Shown here piece after piece: positions 41,222 through 47,051 of a stretch of DNA of 47,051 nucleotides (the stretch's first letter is position 1; every line of letters starts with the position of its first letter). A model generated the notes under the pieces. It made no database searches. It was not told where the DNA came from and saw nothing but the letters and a program-made list of their open reading frames with translations. Both the position numbers and the translations under genes were made by a program. The stretch is from Croceibacterium_A sp035555595. GTDB lineage: Bacteria; Pseudomonadota; Alphaproteobacteria; Sphingomonadales; Sphingomonadaceae. The stretch spans positions 1-47,051 of the forward strand of contig DATMGK010000053.1 of assembly GCA_035555595.1 (NCBI GenBank), written 5' to 3'.

Positions 41222-42829
41222 TCAGGCCCGGCCACGCGAATGCGCCAGTATCAGATCGCTCGCGCGTTCGCCGATCATGATACTGGTGGCGTTCGTATTA
41301 CCCTGCGGAATCGTTGGCATGATGGAAGCATCCGCCACCCACAGGGCATCGACACCGCGCACGCGGCAGTCAGGCCCGGCCACCGCCATCGGATCATCCA
41401 CCGCGCCGATCTTTGCCGTGCCGACCGGATGGAACATCGGGATCGTCGCCGCACCAACATAGCCGCGCAAGGCCTCGCGGCTGTCGGCAGCCACGCCGGG
41501 GCGCACCTCCCCGCTTACTTCGGCGGCGATGGCGGGTTGGGCCATGATCCGGCGGGCGATTTCCAGCCCTTCGACCAGTTGTGCTGCATCATCCTCTTCA
41601 CCCAGCAGGCGATGCTCGATCACCGGCGGTGCGTCCGGATCGGCGGAACGCAGCGAGATACGGCCGCGCGAGGCGGGCCGCATCACCGCGATGAACGTGC
41701 TGACCGCCGCCTGCTTCGACAGCGCCAGATTGCCCTTTGGCGTAATCTCGAAAGCGAAGGCGCTGAAGGCCAGTTGCAGGTTGGGCACGGGCAGATCGGG
41801 CCGGCTTTTCACGAAGGCTTGTGCGTGGCCGATACCCGTCGTCAGCGCGCCGCTGCGCGTGAAGGCCAGCTTCAGCACCTGCAGCACACCCGCCAGCCCA
41901 TGCGATTCATCGTTCAGCGTATGCGCCGACACCGCGTTCACCAGATGGCAGCCGGGATGTTCCTGTAGGTTCTGCCCCACGCCCTGCAGGTCCGCGATTA
42001 CGCCGATGCCATGCCGTTGCAGTTCCGCCGCCGGTCCGATGCCCGAGAGCATCAGCAGGCGCGGCGTGTTGAGCGCCCCGGCGCTGAGCACCACGCCGTT
42101 GTGCGCGGTGAACGTCTGGACCTCTCCACCCCGACGCACGGTGACACCAGTGGCACGACCGTTTTCGATCACGATCTTCAGCACTTGCGCTTCCGTCAGC
42201 ACTTCGAGGTTCGCGGACTTGTGCCGCAGGTATCCATGCGCGGTGGAGCAGCGCAGCCCGCTACGCTGGGAAAGCTGGATGTAATCCACCCCCTCCCCGT
42301 GTTCCCCGTTCAAGTCGGACGAGCGGTCTATGCCCGCCTGCTGCGCGGCCGCGATCCAATCATCCGTGACGGGATAGTGCGATCGCACTTCGGATACCGC
42401 GACGGGCCCGCCCTGCCCGCGCCACGCATCCGCGCCCCGCTCGTTATCTTCCAGACGGCGGAAATAGGGCAGCACGCTGGCATAGTCCCATCCTGTCGCG
42501 CCCAATTCGGCCCAGTGGTCGAAATCCCACTTGTGGCCGCGGATGAACATCATGCCGTTGATCGCGCTGCCACCGCCCAGCCGCTTGCCCGCGGGCCATA
42601 CATCCGGCCTGCCGCCCACCGACGGGTCCGGCTCCGCATGATAGCACCAGTCGAAATCCGGCTTCTGCACGATCCCGCTCATCAGTGCGGGGATGGAAAC
42701 GCGCGGGTCCCTGTGGCTCTTGCCCGCTTCCACCAGCAGCACGCGCTGGCCGCCCTCTGCCAGACGCGCCGCGCAGGCGATGCCGGCCGATCCGCCCCCG
42801 ACGACAATCAGATCGGGCGTGCCCTTCAT
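41222..42829 (-). CDS. GMC-family FAD-dependent alcohol oxidoreductase
   Basis: Oxidises an alcohol with FAD as cofactor; choline-dehydrogenase-like but substrate unknown. The 535-residue protein has the dinucleotide-binding VVGGGSAGIACAARLAEGG (residues 9-27), GMC signature 1 in GKRLGGGSAINGMMFIRGH (about 81-99), and signature 2 in GVVLSAGALNTPRLLMLSGIGP. The active-site His467 lies in FHPVGTAKIG and Asn511/Asn513 in PQGNTNATS. Its ATG overlaps no upstream gene; its stop-side neighbour is separate. The start lies inside the last bases of the glutathionyl-hydroquinone reductase gene (four-base overlap), so the two are co-translated. Confidence 0.93.
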   Translation of the reverse strand: MKGTPDLIVVGGGSAGIACAARLAEGGQRVLLVEAGKSHRDPRVSIPALMSGIVQKPDFDWCYHAEPDPSVGGRPDVWPAGKRLGGGSAINGMMFIRGHKWDFDHWAELGATGWDYASVLPYFRRLEDNERGADAWRGQGGPVAVSEVRSHYPVTDDWIAAAQQAGIDRSSDLNGEHGEGVDYIQLSQRSGLRCSTAHGYLRHKSANLEVLTEAQVLKIVIENGRATGVTVRRGGEVQTFTAHNGVVLSAGALNTPRLLMLSGIGPAAELQRHGIGVIADLQGVGQNLQEHPGCHLVNAVSAHTLNDESHGLAGVLQVLKLAFTRSGALTTGIGHAQAFVKSRPDLPVPNLQLAFSAFAFEITPKGNLALSKQAAVSTFIAVMRPASRGRISLRSADPDAPPVIEHRLLGEEDDAAQLVEGLEIARRIMAQPAIAAEVSGEVRPGVAADSREALRGYVGAATIPMFHPVGTAKIGAVDDPMAVAGPDCRVRGVDALWVADASIMPTIPQGNTNATSIMIGERASDLILAHSRGRA

Positions 42830-43803
42830 GCCACATGTTCCATAAGGCCGCGTGCGGGAAGCGCATCGCGCCCGTGCGGGCTGGTGAGATCAAGGTCTGG
42901 GCCGATGGGGAAGATGCGGTTGCGATCGACCAGCCCGTAATAGCCCAGCTTGATCTCAGGAATGTTCACCGTGTGCGAGATGCCCGGCCATTGATACAGT
43001 TCTCGCAAATATCCCCGTAGCGCCGGATAGTCATCGATGCGGCGCAGGTTGCATTTGAACGCGCCGTGATAGGCGACATCGAACCGCACCAGCGTGGTGA
43101 ATGCCCGCCAGTCCGCCTCTGTCAGCCACTGTCCCGCGAGATAGCGATTGCCCGCGAGGTGCGCTTCCATCGCGTCCAGAGTATCGAACACGCCCCGCGC
43201 CGCTTCCTCGTAAGCTGACTGGCTGCGAGCAAAACCAGCGCGATAGACGCCGTTGTTCAGACCGGGGTAGATCAGGTCGTTCCAGCGGTCGATCTCGCCC
43301 CGCAGCACCTCGGGATAGAAATCCAGCCGGTTGCCCGCGAGTCCCTCGAACGCGGAATTGAGGATGCGGATGATCTCCGAACTTTCGTTGTTGACGATGC
43401 GGCGGGTCTTCTTGTCCCACAGCACCGGCACGCTGACCTTGCCAGTATAGACCGGGTCATGCTCCACATAGAGCCGGTGCAGCGGATAGCCGCCTTCGAC
43501 CGGCCCGTCCGGCCCCTCGTCAAACACCCAGCCTTCGCCCCCAAGGCCCGGCCGTGCGTAGGAAACGGATATCACATCCTGCAGGCCCTTCAGCACGCGA
43601 AACGCCAGCGTGCGCGAGGCCCAGGGGCAGATATAGGCCACCCACAGATGATAACGCCCCGCTTCCGCCGGAAACTCGGCAGTGGGATCGGGCGATATCA
43701 CGTCGCGGAACGCGCTGTCGGCGCGGCGAAAGCGCCCGTCCTTGCCGACTTCCTCTTCCGCCGGGACAGTATCGACCCACTTGCCTTTATAGAGCTGCGC
43801 CAT
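42826..43803 (-). CDS. Glutathionyl-hydroquinone reductase (Xi-class GST)
   Basis: Reduces glutathionyl-hydroquinones back to hydroquinones using glutathione. The 325-residue sequence has the active-site CPWA motif (Cys59) in YICPWASRTLAFRVLKGL, an N-terminal thioredoxin fold and a helical C-terminal domain. NGVYRAGFARSQSAYEEAARGVFDTLD and KCNLRRIDDYPALRGYLRELYQWPGI are shared with YqjG/PcpF/Ecm4 proteins. It overlaps the GMC oxidoreductase gene by four bases. Confidence 0.94.
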   Translation of the reverse strand: MAQLYKGKWVDTVPAEEEVGKDGRFRRADSAFRDVISPDPTAEFPAEAGRYHLWVAYICPWASRTLAFRVLKGLQDVISVSYARPGLGGEGWVFDEGPDGPVEGGYPLHRLYVEHDPVYTGKVSVPVLWDKKTRRIVNNESSEIIRILNSAFEGLAGNRLDFYPEVLRGEIDRWNDLIYPGLNNGVYRAGFARSQSAYEEAARGVFDTLDAMEAHLAGNRYLAGQWLTEADWRAFTTLVRFDVAYHGAFKCNLRRIDDYPALRGYLRELYQWPGISHTVNIPEIKLGYYGLVDRNRIFPIGPDLDLTSPHGRDALPARGLMEHVA

Positions 43804-43841
43804 GTGAACTCCTTCCCGCCCGCTTGCTAACGGGCTGGAGA

Positions 43842-44855
43842 TCAGACTGCCAGCAGCTTGGCGGCGCGAGGGCTTTTCTCAAGCAGTTTTATCAGTCCGC
43901 GCTCATAACGGCTGAGCCACTTCGTCTCACGCGGGAGCTTCAGACGGGCGCGCCATTTCTGCTGTCCGTCCACCAGCGCGATCACCGCCGGATGGATATA
44001 GCTCTTGCGCGCGATCGCCGGGGTATTGCCCAGATGCTCCGCCACCTGGCCAGTCAGTTCCTTCAGGGTCAGCGGATGATCGGCCTCCGCCAGCAGGCGG
44101 AACGCGAGCACGCTGGCATGCCAGGTGCGAAAATTCTTCGCGGTGAAATGCTCGCCCATCGTCTCGCACAGATAATCGTTCACATCGTGCGATCCGACCG
44201 GGTGGGCAGTGCCATCGCCGTTCACATACTGGAACAGGTGCTGGCCCGACAGATCCTGCATCCGCCGCACCACGCGCGCCAGCCGCGCATCCGTCACCGT
44301 GGTTTCGCGCAGTTTCCCGCTCTTGGCCTTGAAGCGCAGCTTGACCTTTCCGCCCGAAACCTTCGCATGCCGCCGCCGCAGGGTCGTCGCGCCGAAACTG
44401 CTGTTCGACCGGGCATAGCTTTCATTGCCCACGCGGATCGCGCCCAGATCGAGCAGGCGGATCACACTGGCGATCACGCGCTCCCGCGACAGGGTTGCGC
44501 GCGAAAGATCGCTGGCCACGCGCCGACGCACCTTGGGCAACAGCTTAGCGAAACGGGCGCAGCCGTCGAATTTTCCCGCTTCCCGGCTTGCGCGAAATTC
44601 CGGATTATAGCGATATTGCTTGCGCCCGCGCGCATCGATGCCGGTCGCCAGCAGATGTCCACATGCCCGCGGGCAATACCACGCATCGGTATAGGCAGGC
44701 GGCAGGGCTATCCGGTTCAATCGGTCGATCTCGTCCCGGTCCACGATGCGCTTTCCGCCCGGATCGAAATAGGCCCAGCTCCGCCCGGATTTCTTGCGGG
44801 TAATGCCCGGCTCGCTGTCTTCAACATATTCCAGCGCGCGCGAATGGGTGGCCAT
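43842..44855 (-). CDS. DNA topoisomerase IB
   Basis: Eukaryotic/poxvirus-like type IB topoisomerase that relaxes supercoils through a 3'-phosphotyrosyl link. The 337-residue protein has RVGNESYARSNSSFGATTLRRRHAKV, FTAKNFRTWHASVLAFRLL (Arg243, His246) and the catalytic Tyr286 in GNTPAIARKSYIHPAVI. The N-terminal domain (1-115) contains WYCPRACGHLLATGIDARGRKQYRYNPEFR. Bacterial TopIB genes are scattered and often carried in accessory clusters. Length is normal. Confidence 0.95.
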   Translation of the reverse strand: MATHSRALEYVEDSEPGITRKKSGRSWAYFDPGGKRIVDRDEIDRLNRIALPPAYTDAWYCPRACGHLLATGIDARGRKQYRYNPEFRASREAGKFDGCARFAKLLPKVRRRVASDLSRATLSRERVIASVIRLLDLGAIRVGNESYARSNSSFGATTLRRRHAKVSGGKVKLRFKAKSGKLRETTVTDARLARVVRRMQDLSGQHLFQYVNGDGTAHPVGSHDVNDYLCETMGEHFTAKNFRTWHASVLAFRLLAEADHPLTLKELTGQVAEHLGNTPAIARKSYIHPAVIALVDGQQKWRARLKLPRETKWLSRYERGLIKLLEKSPRAAKLLAV

Positions 44856-44947
44856 GGTGGCGTCCGAACGGCTTCGTGGCGCTTGCGGTTCCGGCGACGA
44901 ACCGCCATCTGCCTTTGCGACCGATCTTTACAGCAGGAGCCGCGCCG

Positions 44948-45814
44948 ATGTCCGACGTCTATACCCCGCCCGAAGTCTGGACTTTCGATCCCGAGAACGG
45001 CGGCCAGTTCGCCGGCATCAACCGCCCAACGGCGGGTGCGCGGGAAGAGCATGAGCTGCCCGTGGGCGAACATCCCTTCCAGCTCTATTCGCTGGGCACG
45101 CCCAACGGCATGAAAGTGGGCATCATGCTGGAAGAGCTGCTGGAAGCGGGCTTTTCCGGCGCGGAATACGATGCGTGGATGATCAAGATCTTTAACGGCG
45201 ACCAGTTCTGGTCCGGCTTCGTGGATATCAACCCGAACTCGAAAATCCCCGCGCTGGTCGATCGCAGCGGACCGGAACCGTTCCGCGTGTTCGAAAGCGG
45301 CGCGATCCTGCTGCATCTCGCTGAAAAGTTCGATTACCTGCTGCCGAAGACCAATCCCGCGCGCGCCGAAACCTTCAGCTGGCTGATGTGGCAGATGGGC
45401 AGCGCGCCCTTCATCGGTGGCGGCTTCGGCCATTTTTATGTCTATGCGCCGGAACGCTACAAGTATCCGATCGATCGCTACGCAATGGAAACCAAGCGGC
45501 TGTTCTCCGTGGCGGATGTCCAGCTGGGCAAGACCGAATACCTTGCCGGAAACGACTACACCGTGGCCGACATCGCCGCCTACACCTGGCTCGGCAACCT
45601 GTGGCACGGCGCCTACAACCGCTCCGACAAGTTCCTTAGCCTCGACGAATATGAGAACGTCGGCCGCTGGGTGCAGGCCATCGACGCGCGGCCAGGCGCC
45701 ATCCGGGGGCGTCTGGTCAACACGCAGGCGCTGCCTGAACGGCGTTCTGCGGCAGACTTCGACACGGTGGATCCCGAACTGCTCAGCCCGGTGAGAAAGC
45801 GCGCGGACGTTTGA
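44948..45814 (+). CDS. yghU: YghU-type glutathione S-transferase
   Basis: Nu-class GST that binds two glutathiones and has disulfide-bond oxidoreductase and peroxide-reducing activity in E. coli. From ATG 44948 (AGGAG nine bases upstream) it has 288 residues, the E. coli length. It shows QLYSLGTPNGMKVGIMLEELLEAG, NGDQFWSGFVDINPNSKIPALVDR, FESGAILLHLAEKF and WQMGSAPFIGGGFGHFY, which are subfamily hallmarks. It diverges from the TopIB gene with 92 bases between. Confidence 0.94.
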   Translation: MSDVYTPPEVWTFDPENGGQFAGINRPTAGAREEHELPVGEHPFQLYSLGTPNGMKVGIMLEELLEAGFSGAEYDAWMIKIFNGDQFWSGFVDINPNSKIPALVDRSGPEPFRVFESGAILLHLAEKFDYLLPKTNPARAETFSWLMWQMGSAPFIGGGFGHFYVYAPERYKYPIDRYAMETKRLFSVADVQLGKTEYLAGNDYTVADIAAYTWLGNLWHGAYNRSDKFLSLDEYENVGRWVQAIDARPGAIRGRLVNTQALPERRSAADFDTVDPELLSPVRKRADV

Positions 45815-45881
45815 TCGGGGCCAAAGCGCCCCTTCGTGCGTTGGGGCCATATATCCCCATTGCTGAGAGGAGGACGCATAG

Positions 45882-46280
45882 ATGACCAACGCGACCCCAT
45901 CCAAAGTGGAAGATCTCCACCACCCGCTGATCCTGTCCAGCCGTGTGGTCGGCACCCCGGTGTTCGACCGCGCTGGCGAAAGACTAGGCCACATCGATGA
46001 CCTGTCGATAGAGAAGAAAACCGGCAAGACCGTTTATGCGGTCATGTCGTTCGGCGGCTTTCTGGGCATCGGCGAAAAGATGCACCCCGTGCCGTGGGCC
46101 CTGCTTGATTACGACCTGGAGCTTGGCGGCTACACCGTCCCCCTCCATGCCGAATCGCTGAAGGACGCCCCGTCATATGATGGAGACGAAATACGCCAGC
46201 TCGGCGGGCCCGATTACCGCCTCTATGACGACGCGATCTTCGGATATTACGGCACCTATGGGGCGGTCCCCTACTGGTAA
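45882..46280 (+). CDS. PRC-barrel domain protein
   Basis: A 132-residue protein with a PRC-barrel (about 16-90; LSSRVVGTPVFDRAGERLGHIDDLSIEKKTGKTVYAVMSFGGFLGIGEKMHPVPWALLDYD) and a Tyr/Asp-rich C-terminus (YRLYDDAIFGYYGTYGAVPYW). Such small proteins are common in alphaproteobacteria, sometimes stress-induced, with unclear roles. GAGAGGAGG precedes the ATG. It ends 60 bases before tRNA-Gln. Confidence 0.92.
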   Translation: MTNATPSKVEDLHHPLILSSRVVGTPVFDRAGERLGHIDDLSIEKKTGKTVYAVMSFGGFLGIGEKMHPVPWALLDYDLELGGYTVPLHAESLKDAPSYDGDEIRQLGGPDYRLYDDAIFGYYGTYGAVPYW

Positions 46281-46340
46281 CCGCTCCAGCGTCCTTGCGC
46301 GCGGCTGGCGACCCGGTATAGGGGCCGCCTTCCGCGCTGC

Positions 46341-46415
46341 TGGGGCGTAGCCAAGCGGTAAGGCACCGGTTTTTGGTACCGGCATGCGCAGGTTCGAATC
46401 CTGCCGCCCCAGCCA
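46341..46415 (+). tRNA. tRNA-Gln (anticodon UUG), CCA encoded
   Basis: A 75-base cloverleaf: acceptor TGGGGCG (46341-46347) with CGCCCCA, D-arm AGCCAAGCGGTAAGGCA, anticodon stem CCGGT/ACCGG with loop TTTTGGT (anticodon TTG), T-arm with GGTTCGAATCC, discriminator G and encoded CCA (46413-46415). A tRNA 3' end followed by gene-poor DNA is a typical phage or island attachment site. Confidence 0.97.
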
Positions 46416-46436
46416 GTTTTCTGATGTAGCCCAAGC

Positions 46437-46460
46437 ACCTGAAAAGCATCAGGTTTCTCT
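46437..46460 (+). terminator. Weak terminator after tRNA-Gln
   Basis: ACCTGA (46437-46442), loop AAAGCA, TCAGGT (46449-46454), then TTCTCT. Short 6-bp stem with a partial T-run. Confidence 0.4.
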
Positions 46461-46474
46461 GCGAGTCAAAACCA

Positions 46475-46513
46475 CGTGGTACCCTGCCGTGGTACCCTGC
46501 CGTGGTACCCTGT
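46475..46513. repeat. Three tandem 13-bp repeats
   Basis: The unit CGTGGTACCCTGC occurs at 46475-46487, 46488-46500 and 46501-46513 (the last ends in T). Each contains the palindrome GGTACC, and the first is preceded by the palindrome ACCACGTGGT (46471-46480). They lie 60 bases after tRNA-Gln. Function unknown; possible protein-binding direct repeats. Confidence 0.85.
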
Positions 46514-46636
46514 CGCGGTCTCGACCCCGGCACCATGAATCGGCTTGATTCGAGATGCAAGGCCGCGACCCAGCTCCACAGGCAATATCCACTGGCCGAT
46601 GCACAGCTGGAACGCCCCCAGCGCCGTGGGAGCCGG

Positions 46637-47051
46637 TTACCGCTCCATTCCGGCTGGCGGCATTCCAAGTTGTCTCATCCCTCGCTTCGCCACACTCGCG
46701 ATCGCCTCCTGCTCGGGTGTGAGGATAGGGCCTGCCTGTGCGATGATGTGGGACAGCTTCGTCACCTTTACGGCCGCTTGCGCTTCCCGCTGCTCCGCGC
46801 TGGCCAGTGCGGTGCTGAGCTGGAGCTGCTGCTTCGCGACTGCCTTCACCCATTCGGGCGGCTCCTTCAGCAGAAATGTCCGAAACTCCGGCGTCGCTTC
46901 TTTTCGGCCAGCTTCGGAGAGGCCTATCGCCCCCGCTGACGAGATTTCGAAGTTCTCGGGCGAGGACACCAGCATTTTCGTGACCATTGTCCATAGCCGG
47001 GTCGTCTTCGCAACCGCATCTGCTGCGGCCTCGCGCCCTTGCAACGCTCCC
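46637..47051 (-). CDS. Unrecognised ORF, 5' end beyond the window
   Basis: An open frame on the minus strand reaches the right edge without a stop; the first possible in-window start is a TTG at 47044 (135 codons), but the real start is probably outside. The visible part is helical and charged (PEFRTFLLKEPPEWVKAVAKQQLQ, ASAEQREAQAAVKVTKLSHIIAQA), suggesting a coiled coil. It ends RQLGMPPAGMER. No family was recognised. The position just past a tRNA and its poor resemblance to neighbouring genes fit an integrated element, though that is an inference. Confidence 0.55.
   Translation of the reverse strand, partial: GALQGREAAADAVAKTTRLWTMVTKMLVSSPENFEISSAGAIGLSEAGRKEATPEFRTFLLKEPPEWVKAVAKQQLQLSTALASAEQREAQAAVKVTKLSHIIAQAGPILTPEQEAIASVAKRGMRQLGMPPAGMER

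Noticed and set aside
45820..45840. GGGGC/GCCCC hairpin after yghU as terminator
   Set aside because: Short stem with at most two T residues after it; too weak to list as a terminator.
46042..46668. 208-codon minus-strand ORF containing GFEPAHAGTKNRCLTAW
   Set aside because: That peptide comes from reading antisense through tRNA-Gln, a well-known false gene, and the ORF also covers the opposite strand of the PRC-barrel gene.

Overview
The window comes from a GC-rich alphaproteobacterium, most likely a sphingomonad (Sphingomonadales, Erythrobacteraceae-like). The basis is gene content and protein features: an uninterrupted rpsL-to-adk ribosomal cluster, an S5 protein with a long Arg/Gly-rich N-terminus, S12 with Arg at position 88, ubiK, metZ, apaG and a PMT-type glycosyltransferase. 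This placement is inferred from the sequence; no search was run.

Positions 1-17177 hold the str-S10-spc super-cluster, all on the minus strand and read right to left: rpsL, rpsG, fusA, tuf, rpsJ, rplC, rplD, rplW, rplB, rpsS, rplV, rpsC, rplP, rpmC, rpsQ, rplN, rplX, rplE, rpsN, rpsH, rplF, rplR, rpsE, rpmD, rplO, secY, adk. The first two codons of what is probably rpsM sit at the left edge. Most genes overlap or are a few bases apart. The exceptions are the gaps after rpsL, rpsG, fusA, tuf, rpsJ, rpsQ, rpmD, rplO and adk. The rpsJ-rplC gap holds several hairpins. The rpmD-rplO gap holds two terminator-like hairpins in tandem and a possible internal promoter, which suggests that rplO-secY-adk is expressed at least partly on its own.

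Positions 17178-29500 are a mixed housekeeping and accessory region: a membrane CHASE2-(degenerate GGDEF)-EAL c-di-GMP phosphodiesterase; a 25-codon reading frame whose ribosome-binding site lies inside a perfect hairpin and which is followed by a strong terminator; a secreted protein of unknown function; a PPC-domain protein overlapping an FKBP isomerase; LysR and AraC regulators; a PQQ-type sugar dehydrogenase lipoprotein; a winged-helix-like protein; apaG; metZ; and a small membrane protein.

Positions 29544-36074 carry a convergent pair, a PMT-like (GT39) glycosyltransferase and a GT2-GtrA polyprenyl-phosphate glycosyltransferase, which together could form a sugar-transfer module. They are followed by leuB, recO, ubiK, tspO and tlyA on the minus strand and a Pro/Ala-rich lipoprotein on the plus strand. 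The 517-base gap 36075-36591 is not empty. It holds an 18-codon ORF preceded by a 15-nt perfect complement of the 16S rRNA 3' end and followed by a terminator, and then an AT-rich ilvE upstream region.

Positions 36592-46415 carry ilvE, a DUF885 metallopeptidase-like protein with a DUF3817 protein, a secreted unknown, a GMC oxidoreductase overlapping a glutathionyl-hydroquinone reductase, topoisomerase IB, a YghU-type glutathione transferase, a PRC-barrel protein and tRNA-Gln(UUG). Past the tRNA the DNA changes character: three tandem 13-bp repeats, no gene for about 220 bases, then an unrecognised ORF running off the right end. This is a plausible edge of an integrated element, but no integrase is in view.
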